A stretch of 42,334 nucleotides of DNA, taken from DAOMNN01 sp964404505. GTDB taxonomy: Bacteria > Pseudomonadota > Gammaproteobacteria > Burkholderiales > Rhodocyclaceae. The DNA lies in contig CAYOKH010000010.1 in assembly GCA_964404505.1 (NCBI GenBank), positions 1 to 42,334 of the forward strand, in the 5' to 3' direction. The notes under the pieces are model-generated. The model made no database searches. It worked only from the letters and a program-made list of their open reading frames with translations, and was not told where the DNA came from. Made by a program: the position numbers and the translations under genes. Of this stretch, positions 1-8,411 are shown one piece after another; positions within the stretch are counted from its first letter, which is position 1, and each line of letters begins with the position of its first letter.

Positions 1-470
1 GCACGGCCACCACCATGCCACTCGGACCGGAGCCGGGCGAACCGTTCGGCCAGGGCAAGAACGTGCCGCTGATCGCCATGGCCCACGGCATCCCGTACGT
101 CGCGACGGCGTCGGTCGCCTACCTGCGCGACCTCGAAGCCAAGGTGACGAAGGCGATGTCGATGCGCGGCGCGCGTTACATCCATATCCTGGTGCCCTGT
201 CCGCTCGGCTGGGGTGCGGCGTCACAGGACACCATCAAGCTGGCGCGGCTGGCGGTGGAAACGGGGATCTTTCCGCTTTTCGAAGCCGAGTACGGCGAGC
301 TGACCAGTTCGACCATGATCCGTCATCGGGTGCCGGTGGAGGATTACCTGTCGCTGCAGAAGCGCTTTGCCCATCTGTTCGGCAAGAAGCCCGCCGTCGA
401 AAGCATCGCCCGCATTCAAGCAATGGCGGACAAGAACATCAGGAAGTACAGTCTGCTGGAGGAGCGCTGA
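1..470 (+). CDS. 2-oxoacid:ferredoxin oxidoreductase, beta (TPP-binding) subunit, C-terminal part
   Basis: The window opens inside this gene; the frame is open from base 3, so the 5' end is missing. The visible part begins TATTMPLGPEPGEPFGQGKN and continues with AHGIPYVATASVAYLRDL, the C-terminal half of pyruvate or 2-oxoglutarate:ferredoxin oxidoreductase beta subunits, which bind thiamine pyrophosphate and pass electrons from 2-oxoacid decarboxylation to ferredoxin. The segment HILVPCPLGWG matches the family's conserved 'PCP.GW' region. The substrate (pyruvate, 2-oxoglutarate or another 2-oxoacid) cannot be told from this fragment. The stop lies 1 nt before the start of the GltD-like oxidoreductase, so the two are almost certainly co-transcribed and probably work together. 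The alpha/gamma subunit is expected just left of the window. Confidence 0.88.
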   Translation, partial: TATTMPLGPEPGEPFGQGKNVPLIAMAHGIPYVATASVAYLRDLEAKVTKAMSMRGARYIHILVPCPLGWGAASQDTIKLARLAVETGIFPLFEAEYGELTSSTMIRHRVPVEDYLSLQKRFAHLFGKKPAVESIARIQAMADKNIRKYSLLEER

Positions 471-471
471 C

Positions 472-2097
472 ATGGACAAGCCGTTCGCCATCACGCTCGA
501 TGTCGGCTCGTCGCTGGCCAACCGCACCGGATCATGGCGCACCAACCGACCCGTATATGTCGACCGCCTGCCACCGTGCAACAACGCCTGTCCGGCCGGC
601 GAGAACATCCAGGCCTGGCTGTTTCATGCCGAGTCGGGCGACTACGAAGGCGCCTGGCGCGAACTGGTGAAGAACAACCCGATGCCGGCCATCATGGGGC
701 GTGTCTGCTATCACCCATGCGAGTCGTCCTGCAACCGCGGCGAGCTGGACGAAGCCGTCAACATTCACGTGGTCGAACGCTTCCTCGGCGACGAAGCCTT
801 GAGGCGCGGCTGGCAAGTCGACGGCGCGCCGCCGTCCGGCAAGCATGTGCTGGTGATCGGCGCCGGGCCATCGGGGCTCGCAGCCGCCTACCACCTGCGT
901 CTGCTCGGTCATGCCGTGACCATTCTCGAAGCGGGGCCACTCACCGGCGGCATGATGCGCTTCGGCATTCCGCAATATCGTCTGCCACGCGAAATCCTCG
1001 ATGGCGAAGTCAGGCGCATCGAAGCCATGGGCGGCGTGACGATATGCCTCAATCACAAAGTCGACGACGTGCTCGCAACGATGAAGGACGGCGGCTTCGA
1101 CGCGGCGTTTCTCGCGGTCGGGGCACATCTCGCCAGGCGCGCCTACATTCCGGCGGGCGATGCCGCCAGGATCCTTGACGCGGTGTCGGTGCTGCACAGC
1201 ATGGAAGGCGAGGACAAGCCCCTGCTCGGTCGCCGCGTGGTCGTGTACGGCGGCGGTAATACCGCCATCGACGTCGCGCGCACCGCCAAGCGCCTGGGGG
1301 CGGAAGAGTCGATCATCGTCTACCGCCGCACCCGCGAGAAGATGCCAGCCCACGATTTCGAGGTTGAAGAGGCGCTGCAGGAAGGAGTGATGATGAAGTG
1401 GCTGTCCACCATCAAGGAGGCCGGCGAGGCCGGCTTCACCGTAGAGAAGATGGCACTGGACGAAAAGGGCTTTCCGCAGCCAACCGGCGAGTTGGAGACC
1501 ATCGAGGCGGATTCGCTGGTGCTGGCGCTTGGCCAGGATGTCGACCTGTCGCTGCTCGACAATGTCCCCGGACTGGTCATCCGGGACGGTATGGTCCATG
1601 TAGACCGCAGCATGATGACCGCGTATCCCGGCATTTTTGCCGGCGGCGACATGGTGCTCTCCGAGCGTACCGCCACCGTCGCGATCGGGCACGGGAAGAA
1701 GGCGGCGCGCAACATTGACGCGTGGTTGCGCGGTGCGACGCTTGAAACCGCGCCCAAGCACGAACTGGCCACCTTCGACAAACTCAACACCTGGTATTAC
1801 ACCGATGCACCCAAGACGGTGCAGCCGGTGCTCGACATCATCCGCCGCCAATCCACGTTCGAGGAAGTGATGGGCGGACTGGACGAAAACAACGCCTTAT
1901 TCGAGGCGCGGCGTTGCCTCTCATGCGGCAACTGCTTCGAGTGCGACAATTGCTACGGCGTGTGTCCCGACAACGCCGTTATCAAGTTGGGCGCGGGACT
2001 GCGCTTCGAGTTCAATTACGACTACTGCAAGGGTTGCGGCATCTGCGTCGCCGAATGTCCGTGCGGTGCGATCAAGACCGAACCAGAGACGATCTGA
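472..2097 (+). CDS. GltD-like FAD/NAD(P) oxidoreductase with C-terminal 4Fe-4S domains
   Basis: 541 residues. The N-terminus carries the Cys-rich Fe-S domain of glutamate-synthase small-subunit relatives (CNNACPAGENIQ near residue 40 and CYHPCESSCNRG near 80). Two Rossmann folds follow: VIGAGPSGLAAAYHL (FAD, near 126) and VVYGGGNTAIDVARTA (NAD(P)H, near 260), then GIFAGGD, the usual FAD-contact motif. The C-terminus adds ferredoxin-type clusters: a run of six closely spaced Cys (CLSCGNCFECDNC...C) and CKGCGICVAECPCGAI. Inference: it moves electrons between NAD(P)H and ferredoxin for the adjacent 2-oxoacid oxidoreductase, like the third subunit reported for 2-oxoglutarate:NADP+ oxidoreductase of Azoarcus. 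The ATG at 472, 1 nt after the upstream stop, is preferred to an upstream in-frame start that would overlap the previous gene. It is not a true gltD, since no gltB is adjacent. Confidence 0.85.
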   Translation: MDKPFAITLDVGSSLANRTGSWRTNRPVYVDRLPPCNNACPAGENIQAWLFHAESGDYEGAWRELVKNNPMPAIMGRVCYHPCESSCNRGELDEAVNIHVVERFLGDEALRRGWQVDGAPPSGKHVLVIGAGPSGLAAAYHLRLLGHAVTILEAGPLTGGMMRFGIPQYRLPREILDGEVRRIEAMGGVTICLNHKVDDVLATMKDGGFDAAFLAVGAHLARRAYIPAGDAARILDAVSVLHSMEGEDKPLLGRRVVVYGGGNTAIDVARTAKRLGAEESIIVYRRTREKMPAHDFEVEEALQEGVMMKWLSTIKEAGEAGFTVEKMALDEKGFPQPTGELETIEADSLVLALGQDVDLSLLDNVPGLVIRDGMVHVDRSMMTAYPGIFAGGDMVLSERTATVAIGHGKKAARNIDAWLRGATLETAPKHELATFDKLNTWYYTDAPKTVQPVLDIIRRQSTFEEVMGGLDENNALFEARRCLSCGNCFECDNCYGVCPDNAVIKLGAGLRFEFNYDYCKGCGICVAECPCGAIKTEPETI

Positions 2098-2211
2098 CGC
2101 GACGTTCCCCCGGATTGACCCACGCACTTGTGCGTGCGCGCGCTCCGGGCCGAGATCGCGGAACTCCGAAACGACCACAATGCAAGCCCGGCCCGCGATT
2201 GAGCGCGCGAC
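2098..2211. other. Convergent intergenic region with a hairpin
   Basis: Between the converging oxidoreductase gene (plus) and ftsX (minus). It holds a perfect inverted repeat CACGCAC-TT-GTGCGTG at 2121-2136, but no T-run follows on either strand, so a rho-independent terminator is possible but unproven. I see no gene here. Confidence 0.4.
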
Positions 2212-3114
2212 TCAGCGCAGGCGTTCGGCCAGGTGACGACGAACCGAAATCGCACTGCCGATCCAGCCCAGAAATGCAGCAAACCCCAGGATGGAGATGC
2301 TGTCCACCAAACCCGGGCCGGACAGCACGAAAACAGCCCCGTAGGTCGAAGCGAGGCTTTCGACCGGTACGCTCAAGGCATGCACGGTGAACCATACCGT
2401 GCCGAGCGCGACACCCCCGCCGAGTATGCCCTGCAGGCTGCCGAACCAGTAGAACGGACGGCGGATGAAGGGATCAGTCGCCCCGAGCAGGCGGCTGACG
2501 TCGATTTCCTGGCGTTGCGTCAGGATCTGCAGACGTATCGTATTGAACGTCACGATAACCAGAGCGAAGCCGAGCAGACCCGCAAGCAGAAGAACCGCCG
2601 ATTGCCCCAGCCCAAGCAGGGCATGCAGCCGCTTCACCCAGGCCGAATCGAGCTGCACATGCTCCACGCCCTCCCATTCGCCGAAACGGGCCTCGAGCAC
2701 TTCGTACAGGTCCGGCTCGTCCCCGCGCGGCGTCACGATGAATGCGTCCGGGAGGGGATTGGTCGACAATCCGCCGAGGACATCTCCCAGACCACTTCGC
2801 TCTAGCTGTCGCAGCGCTTCGTCTCGCGACACGTGACGATAGCTGGCGACTGCGGCATCGCCGCGCAGACGCCGTTCGATGCGGGCAATGGCTGCGGCGT
2901 CAGCGTCCTGGAGCATGAAGATGCTGATTTCCGGCGTGCCCGAAACGCCACGGGCGAGCGCTGCGACGTTGTCGAGCAGCACATACCCGGCCGCGGGAAG
3001 CGACAGCGCAATCCCGACCACGAGCGCGGACAGCAAGGTGCCGAGTGGCTGCAGCGCCAGGCGGCGCATGGCGTGTGCCGCGGCGCGGGCATGCACCTGG
3101 AACCAGTTCAGCAT
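2212..3114 (-). CDS. ftsX: Cell-division ABC transporter permease FtsX
   Basis: 300 residues, the usual FtsX size. Hydropathy by eye gives four membrane segments at about 24-47, 171-191, 224-246 and 269-291, with a large periplasmic domain between the first two, as in FtsX. Family landmarks are the PEISIFML strand after TM1 and the cytoplasmic loop LTQRQEIDVSRLLGATDPFIRRPF between TM2 and TM3. FtsX pairs with the ATPase FtsE at the septum and, in the families studied, activates peptidoglycan hydrolases through its periplasmic domain. Its start overlaps the end of ftsE by 7 nt, so translation is probably coupled. Order ftsY-ftsE-ftsX is the classic operon. Confidence 0.95.
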   Translation of the reverse strand: MLNWFQVHARAAAHAMRRLALQPLGTLLSALVVGIALSLPAAGYVLLDNVAALARGVSGTPEISIFMLQDADAAAIARIERRLRGDAAVASYRHVSRDEALRQLERSGLGDVLGGLSTNPLPDAFIVTPRGDEPDLYEVLEARFGEWEGVEHVQLDSAWVKRLHALLGLGQSAVLLLAGLLGFALVIVTFNTIRLQILTQRQEIDVSRLLGATDPFIRRPFYWFGSLQGILGGGVALGTVWFTVHALSVPVESLASTYGAVFVLSGPGLVDSISILGFAAFLGWIGSAISVRRHLAERLR

Positions 3115-3773
3115 GCCGAGTCTCCGATCAGGATGCCCTTGCCCAGGACCAGCCTTCGTGGCCGATAGGCAGCAAACAATGCCTCGTCGTGGGTGGACAC
3201 CAGCACCGTCACACCGGCGTCATTGAAGGACTTGAACAGGCTCGCGATCTCGCCCGCGTAGGCATTGTCCAGATGTGCCGTGGGCTCGTCGGCAATCAGG
3301 ATGGAGGGCCGGTTGACGATTGCACGGGCGATGGCCACACGCTGCTGCTCGCCGCCCGACAAACCCGCCGGCATCTCCCGATCGCGCCCCTCCAGTCCCA
3401 CCCGGTCCAGGGCGGCGGCGACGCGCCGCGACGCGTCACGGGGCGGATGGCCGGTAATCACCAGCGGCAGCATCACGTTGTCGAATACGCTGCGATCGAA
3501 CAGCAGCCGGCTTTCCTGCAGTACCAGTCCTAGAGTGCGACGCAGGTACGGAATGGCGCCCGCCCTGAGGCGCGAAACGTCCTCCCCGTTGATGCGCACG
3601 ACCCCGCCCGTGGGGCGCTCGATGACGGGAATCATCTTCAGCAGGGTGCTCTTGCCCGCGCCCGAATGGCCCGACAGCACTACCAGTTCTCCGTGGCGGA
3701 TCTCCAGACTCACTCCCGCCAGCGCCACGTAATTGCCAGGGTAGCGCTTGACCACCTCGTCGAAGACGATCAT
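3108..3773 (-). CDS. ftsE: Cell-division ATP-binding protein FtsE
   Basis: 221 residues, a complete ABC ATPase. Walker A is GHSGAGKST (35-43), the signature is LSGGEQQRVAIARAI, and Walker B is ILIADEPTAHLD followed by the switch histidine in STHD. The N-terminus MIVFDEVVKRYPGNYVALAG is typical of FtsE rather than of import ATPases. It drives conformational change of the FtsX permease during septation. The ATG overlaps the ftsY stop as ATGA and the 3' end overlaps ftsX, so the three genes form a tightly coupled operon. Confidence 0.96.
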   Translation of the reverse strand: MIVFDEVVKRYPGNYVALAGVSLEIRHGELVVLSGHSGAGKSTLLKMIPVIERPTGGVVRINGEDVSRLRAGAIPYLRRTLGLVLQESRLLFDRSVFDNVMLPLVITGHPPRDASRRVAAALDRVGLEGRDREMPAGLSGGEQQRVAIARAIVNRPSILIADEPTAHLDNAYAGEIASLFKSFNDAGVTVLVSTHDEALFAAYRPRRLVLGKGILIGDSAC

Positions 3774-4867
3774 GCGCGCACTTCCGCCCCCGCCTCATCT
3801 GCCGCCGGACTGCGGGCGAACAAGGCATCGACGAACTCGCGTGCGCGGAACGGCTGCAGATCGTCGATGCCTTCGCCCACGCCGATGAAGCGCAAGGGCT
3901 TCGGCGACTGGCGCGCAATCGCCGCAACCACGCCACCCTTGGCCGTACCGTCGAGCTTGGTCAAGACCAGCCCGGTAACGCCGATAGCCGCATCGAAGGC
4001 CCGGACCTGGGCCAATGCGTTCTGACCGATATTACCGTCAAGCACCAGCAGTACTTCATGCGGCGCCCCGGGTTCCGCCTTTGCGATCACCCGGCGCACC
4101 TTCGCGATCTCCTCCATCAGATGCAATTGCGTCGGGAGCCGACCCGCGGTATCGGCGAGAACGACATCGATCCCGCGCGCCTTGGCGGCATTGACCGCAT
4201 CGTAGATCACCGCGGCGGAGTCGCCCGATTCCGGGGCAATCACGGTGACGTTGTTGCGCTCGCCCCATGTCTGGAGCTGCTCTCGCGCCGCGGCGCGAAA
4301 GGTGTCGCCAGCCGCGAGCAGCACGCTCCGTCCCTGCCCCTGGAAGTACCTTGCGAGCTTCCCGATCGAAGTCGTCTTTCCGGACCCGTTGATGCCCGCG
4401 ATCATGATGATGAACGGCGAATGGCCGCTGACGTCGAGCGGCTCTTCGAGGGGCGCCAGAATCCCGTACAGCGCTTCAGCGAGTGCTTGTTGCAGCTGAT
4501 CCGCCGTCTCGAGCCCATCACGCTTCCAGCGCTTGCGCAGATCATCGAGCAGGTGCTGCGTCGCTTCCATCCCGCAGTCGGCCATGATGAGCGTCGTTTC
4601 GAGCTCCTCCAGAAGTTCCTCGTCGATCTTGCGCAGGCCGAACAGATTGGACAGTCCGCCTCCGATCTGCTGGCGGGTACGGCTCAACCCGGCACGAAGG
4701 CGTTCGGTCCAGGACTGCTTCGGCGCCTCCGCCGCGGGGGTGGGTGGTGCCGCTGAGGGCCCGTCCTGGGCGGACATCGGCCCCCCGGACATGTCCCGCG
4801 CCAACCCATCTGGCGCGTGAGGATCTGGCTTGTCGGGCTTTTGAGACTTCTTCAGGAAACCAAACAT
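3770..4867 (-). CDS. ftsY: Signal recognition particle receptor FtsY
   Basis: 365 residues from the ATG at 4867 (MFGFLKKSQKPDKP); a longer reading starting at 4975 lacks family support. A Pro/Ala/Asp-rich linker (about 10-60) is followed by the SRP-type NG domain: G1 GINGSGKTTSIGKLA, DTAGRLPTQ, TKLDGTAKGG and the C-terminal FIGVGEGIDDLQPF. FtsY is the membrane-associated GTPase that receives ribosome-nascent-chain-SRP complexes and hands them to SecYEG. The acidic A domain is short and ordinary for non-enteric proteobacteria. First gene of ftsYEX, divergent from the M16 peptidase pair. No strong Shine-Dalgarno is visible. Confidence 0.96.
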   Translation of the reverse strand: MFGFLKKSQKPDKPDPHAPDGLARDMSGGPMSAQDGPSAAPPTPAAEAPKQSWTERLRAGLSRTRQQIGGGLSNLFGLRKIDEELLEELETTLIMADCGMEATQHLLDDLRKRWKRDGLETADQLQQALAEALYGILAPLEEPLDVSGHSPFIIMIAGINGSGKTTSIGKLARYFQGQGRSVLLAAGDTFRAAAREQLQTWGERNNVTVIAPESGDSAAVIYDAVNAAKARGIDVVLADTAGRLPTQLHLMEEIAKVRRVIAKAEPGAPHEVLLVLDGNIGQNALAQVRAFDAAIGVTGLVLTKLDGTAKGGVVAAIARQSPKPLRFIGVGEGIDDLQPFRAREFVDALFARSPAADEAGAEVRA

Positions 4868-5018
4868 GGCTACTCGGGTCAGTAACTGCGTTCGCACTTC
4901 GACAGACGCCGAAACGGCATTGAGGCTAATATGCGTCACGCTGCGGGTTAACGGCAACTCGCGCTGAACCCACACCGCTATGCACGGCGCCAGATTCTAC
5001 CAGATGCAGGACATCTCC
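4868..5018. promoter_or_regulatory. Divergent intergenic region ftsY / M16 peptidase
   Basis: 151 nt that must carry the promoters of the ftsYEX operon (leftward) and the peptidase operon (rightward). I could not identify convincing -35/-10 pairs by eye. An AGGA Shine-Dalgarno at 5008-5011 serves the rightward gene with 7 nt spacing. Confidence 0.4.
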
Positions 5019-6503
5019 ATGTTTCGTCACATGCTTCGAACCACAGGATTGCTGGCAACCAGCCTGGCTTTGGCCGGACCGATTCAGGCCAATCCGTACG
5101 AGACCACGCTCGACAACGGACTGAAGGTGATCGTCAAGGAAGATCGAAGGGCACCATCGGTCGTTCACATGCTCTGGTACGGGGCCGGGGCAATGGATGA
5201 ACCCGACGGCGTATCGGGCATAGCGCTCGAACACCCTGTCGATCACGCCGTGCCAGTCGGCCAGCGTCTTGACCTCGATGCCCGCGACCGACCCATACGG
5301 TCCAACGTTGCCCCGGAGACTGGAAACANNNNNNNNNNGCACATGCTCGAGCACATGATGTTCAAGGGAACGGAAAACTTAGGACCGGGAGAGTTCAACC
5401 GGCGCGTTGCGGCAGTGGGCGGACGTGACAACGCCTTTACCGGCAGGGATTACACGGCGTACTTCCAGCAGGTTGCCCCGGCCTACCTCGGCGAGATGAT
5501 GATGCTCGAGGCGGACAGGATGACCAAGCTCAGACTCACCGAGGCACAGTTCCTCCCCGAGGTCGAAGTCGTCAAGGAAGAGCGGCGTCTGCGCACCGAC
5601 GACAACCCGCGCGCGCTCGTGTTCGAACAGCTCATGGCCACCGCGTACCAGGCACACCCCTACCGCCGTCCGATCATCGGCTGGATGCCGGACATCGCGA
5701 CGTACACCCTGGCGGACGCACAGGACTGGTACGACAGTTGGTACACACCCAACAATGCCCGCCTGGTGGTGGTCGGAGACGTCGACCACCAGGAGGTATT
5801 CGAGCTCGCACGCACTCATTACGGGCCTATTCCCGCGCGCACACTTCCGCAACTTCGTATCCCCGCCGAGCCCGAACAACGCGGACCGCGCCACTCGTTG
5901 GTGCGAGCGCCCGCCGAGCTGCCGTTCGTCGCATTGGCCTGGCCTGCACCGACGCTGCGAGATCCGCATGGCGATCGGGACGTCTATGCCCTGCAGGTGC
6001 TCGCGGCGGTGCTCGACGGGTACGAAGGTGCGAGGCTGCCCCGGCGCCTGGTGCGCGAGGAGCAGATCGCGCTTTCCGCCGGCGCGAGCTATGGCGGGAC
6101 CGCACGCGGACCGTCGCTGTTCATACTGACCGCATCGCCAGGCGCCGACAGATCCGTTGCCGAGGTGGAGGCGGCCCTGCGGGAGGAAGTCCGACGCATC
6201 GCCGAAGACGGAATCAGCGAGGAGGAGTTGCGGCGGGTGCGCACCCAGGCCGTCGCGAGCCAGGTGTACAAGCGCGACTCGCTCATGGGACAGGCGATGG
6301 AGATCGGTTTTCTGGAGTCGAGCGGGCTGTCCTGGCAGCACGACGAAACCATGCTGGAGGGCATTCGCCAAGTCACCGCCGAAGAAGTGCGCTCGGTCGC
6401 CCAGAGATACTTCGACGACACCAGGCTGACCCGCGCGGAACTCGATCCGCAGCCGGTCGAAGCGGCGCCCCGCCGTCTGCCGTCGCCCGCACTGAGGCAT
6501 TGA
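5019..6503 (+). CDS. M16 zinc metallopeptidase, catalytic subunit (interrupted by assembly artefact)
   Basis: Starts at ATG 5019 with signal peptide MFRHMLRTTGLLATSLALAG and a good AGGA site. The M16 zinc motif HxxEH is HMLEH at 5340-5354 and the third ligand is expected in VVKEERRLRTDDNP. The product is a periplasmic peptidase of the PqqL/processing-peptidase type. As written it has 494 residues, but 38 of them (5226-5339, including ten Ns) break the conserved run SGIA|HMLEHMMFKGT and match nothing expected there; without them the protein is 456 residues, normal for the family. The frame is kept only because the insert is exactly 114 nt. The partner gene starts 10 nt downstream and encodes the non-catalytic subunit. 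The biological gene is probably intact. Confidence 0.88.
   Translation: MFRHMLRTTGLLATSLALAGPIQANPYETTLDNGLKVIVKEDRRAPSVVHMLWYGAGAMDEPDGVSGIALEHPVDHAVPVGQRLDLDARDRPIRSNVAPETGNXXXXHMLEHMMFKGTENLGPGEFNRRVAAVGGRDNAFTGRDYTAYFQQVAPAYLGEMMMLEADRMTKLRLTEAQFLPEVEVVKEERRLRTDDNPRALVFEQLMATAYQAHPYRRPIIGWMPDIATYTLADAQDWYDSWYTPNNARLVVVGDVDHQEVFELARTHYGPIPARTLPQLRIPAEPEQRGPRHSLVRAPAELPFVALAWPAPTLRDPHGDRDVYALQVLAAVLDGYEGARLPRRLVREEQIALSAGASYGGTARGPSLFILTASPGADRSVAEVEAALREEVRRIAEDGISEEELRRVRTQAVASQVYKRDSLMGQAMEIGFLESSGLSWQHDETMLEGIRQVTAEEVRSVAQRYFDDTRLTRAELDPQPVEAAPRRLPSPALRH
5226..5339. other. Foreign insert plus scaffold gap within the M16 gene
   Basis: Bases 5226-5328 do not fit the M16 protein, and 5329-5338 are ten Ns. 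Before them the protein reads ...DEPDGVSGIA and after them HMLEHMMFKGTEN, which are adjacent in M16 peptidases. Read on the minus strand, the insert gives a protein-like stretch (SVAGIEVKTLADWHG then VIDRVFERYARYA) that looks like a piece of an unrelated coding gene. This is most simply a mis-extended contig end joined by a fixed-size gap. Confidence 0.85.
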
Positions 6504-6513
6504 GAGATACCAC

Positions 6514-7875
6514 ATGAGCAGAAGAACTTTCACCGGAGCACGCAGAAGTACCCTGGCGGCCATTCTTGCTGGCGTTGGCATCGCCTGGGCCGGTCCGCAG
6601 GTCGAGCACTGGGAAGCAGAAACCGGCGCACGTGTGTACTTCGTGGAAAGCCGCGCATTGCCACTCATCGACATCAGGATCGATTTCGCAGCCGGCAGCG
6701 CCTACGACCCGAAGGGCATGGAAGGGCTCGCGGCCACGACGCGCGCCCTCCTCGATACAGGCACTGAAGGACTGAACGAGCAGCAGATTGCGGAACGGAT
6801 CGCCGACACCGGGGCGCAACTGGGCGGATCGGCTGATCGCGACCGGGTCGGCCTTACCGTTCGCACCCTTTCGAGCGACGATGAGCGCGATGCAGCCGTG
6901 GCAATCGCTGCCCGCCTGCTTGCACGCCCGACCTTTCCGGCTGACGCGTTCGAGCGTGAGCGCACGCGCAGTATTGCGGGCCTGCGCGAAGCACTGACCC
7001 GACCTGCGACGCTCGCTGCCCGAACTTTCAATGCCGCGGTCTACGGACCCCACCCGTACGGAGCCAATACCACCATCGAATCGATCGAACGGATCGGCAG
7101 GGACGATTTGTTCGCCTTTCATCGGAATCACTTCGTGGCGTCGAACGCTACGGTGACGATCGTGGGAGACGTCGGCCGCGACGATGCCGCGCGCATTGCC
7201 GAAGAACTGACGCGCAGCCTGCCGACCGGCTCGCCTCCCGCCGCCCTGACCCAACCGGACATGCCGCCACGTTCGATCGAACGCATCGCCCATCCCTCGG
7301 CCCAGGCGCACGTCCTGGTCGGGATGCCCGGACTGTCGCGCGAGGATCCGGATTACTACCCGCTACTCGTCGGCAACCACATTCTCGGCGGAGGCGGCTT
7401 CGTGTCCCGGTTGACCCGCGAAGTCCGGGAGAAGCGCGGCTATGCGTACAGCGTGTACAGCTACTTCCATCCGCACCGGGTCGCGGGTCCGTTCCAGATA
7501 GGCCTTCAAACGCGCGGCACCCAGACGGACGATGCACTCGCCGTGGTCGAGACCGTGCTGGCCGAGTTCGTTGCCGGCGGGCCGACGCCCGACGAACTGC
7601 AGGCCGCGCAGGACAACATCGTCAACGGCTTCGGCCTGCGCCTCGACTCGAATAGCAAGATTCTCGATCACATTGCGATGATCGCGTTCTACGACCTGCC
7701 CCTCGACTGGCTCGAAACCTATCCACGGCATGTCGAAGCCGTCACCGCGGAGTCGGTCCGTGACGCATTCTCGCGCCGGATCCGGCGCGAGAATCTGGTC
7801 ATCGTCATAGCCGGCGGCGATGGCGATGTTCGGGATGGCGCCACGCCACCCGAGCGCGGGGTACCAGCCAATTGA
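6514..7875 (+). CDS. M16 peptidase-like protein, non-catalytic subunit
   Basis: 453 residues with an N-terminal signal sequence (MSRRTFTGARRSTLAAILAGVGIAWA). The fold matches the preceding M16 protein, but the HxxEH zinc motif is absent: the equivalent region reads GMEGLAATTRALLDTGT. The C-terminal half keeps the glycine-rich GGGGFVSRLTREVREKRGYAYS segment, the substrate-binding Arg/Tyr region of the regulatory partner in two-gene M16B systems. Inference: it forms a heterodimer with the upstream catalytic subunit in the periplasm. The gap to the upstream gene is 10 nt, and its stop overlaps the rsmD start (TTGA), so the genes share a transcript. Confidence 0.88.
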   Translation: MSRRTFTGARRSTLAAILAGVGIAWAGPQVEHWEAETGARVYFVESRALPLIDIRIDFAAGSAYDPKGMEGLAATTRALLDTGTEGLNEQQIAERIADTGAQLGGSADRDRVGLTVRTLSSDDERDAAVAIAARLLARPTFPADAFERERTRSIAGLREALTRPATLAARTFNAAVYGPHPYGANTTIESIERIGRDDLFAFHRNHFVASNATVTIVGDVGRDDAARIAEELTRSLPTGSPPAALTQPDMPPRSIERIAHPSAQAHVLVGMPGLSREDPDYYPLLVGNHILGGGGFVSRLTREVREKRGYAYSVYSYFHPHRVAGPFQIGLQTRGTQTDDALAVVETVLAEFVAGGPTPDELQAAQDNIVNGFGLRLDSNSKILDHIAMIAFYDLPLDWLETYPRHVEAVTAESVRDAFSRRIRRENLVIVIAGGDGDVRDGATPPERGVPAN

Positions 7876-8411
7876 GTCGGGTAAGGATTGTCGGAGGGCA
7901 GTGGCGTTCGAGGCTGCTTCAGGTCGCATCAGTCCCCGGGCTGCGCCCCACGCCGGACCGGGTGCGCGAGACGCTGTTCAACTGGCTCGGCCAGGACCTG
8001 ACGGACCTGCGCTGCCTGGATCTCTTTGCGGGAACAGGGATACTCGGCTTTGAAGCGGCTTCCCGTGGCGCCGCTCACGTCACCCTGGTCGAGCACAATC
8101 CCGCCGTCGTCGCTGCACTGCAACAGGCACAATTGACCCTGCAGGCGTCGCAAGTAGAGGTGATACGCGGCAATGCGGTAGAATTCGCGAGATCCGTTTC
8201 GGAACGGTTCGACCTCGTGTTCCTGGACCCCCCCTACCGTCAGGGCTGGCTCGAAAGGATCGAGCCCTGGCTGGCGCGGATGATCGGGCCGGACGGCTGG
8301 CTCTATGTGGAATCGGATCGCCCGCTTGAAGCGCTCGGGGCGTGGCGAACGGTCAGACAGGGACGCGCGGGGCAGGTCCACTATCATCTCATGAGAGGAG
8401 GTGTCGAATGA
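7872..8411 (+). CDS. rsmD: 16S rRNA (guanine966-N2)-methyltransferase RsmD
   Basis: 179 residues from a TTG start at 7872 that overlaps the preceding stop as TTGA. The N-terminus MSRVRIVGGQWRSRLL and PTPDRVRETLFNWL are diagnostic. The SAM-binding motif I is LDLFAGTGILGFEAASRGA (near 48) and the N6/N2-amino catalytic motif is FLDPPY (near 115). It methylates G966 of 16S rRNA in the assembled small subunit. The pairing rsmD-coaD is widely conserved; the rsmD stop overlaps the coaD start (ATGA). Confidence 0.94.
   Translation: MSRVRIVGGQWRSRLLQVASVPGLRPTPDRVRETLFNWLGQDLTDLRCLDLFAGTGILGFEAASRGAAHVTLVEHNPAVVAALQQAQLTLQASQVEVIRGNAVEFARSVSERFDLVFLDPPYRQGWLERIEPWLARMIGPDGWLYVESDRPLEALGAWRTVRQGRAGQVHYHLMRGGVE
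8396..8402 (+). promoter_or_regulatory. Strong Shine-Dalgarno of coaD
   Basis: AGGAGGT, 5 nt before the ATG at 8408. It decides the coaD start over an in-frame upstream reading from 8342 that would lie inside rsmD. Confidence 0.8.

Noticed and set aside
472..2097. Genuine glutamate synthase small subunit (gltD)
   Set aside because: No gltB neighbour; the added C-terminal Fe-S clusters and linkage to a 2-oxoacid oxidoreductase point elsewhere.
6514..7875. Pseudogene status for the second M16 gene because HxxEH is missing
   Set aside because: The frame is full length and the Arg/Tyr region is kept, as in normal non-catalytic partner subunits.
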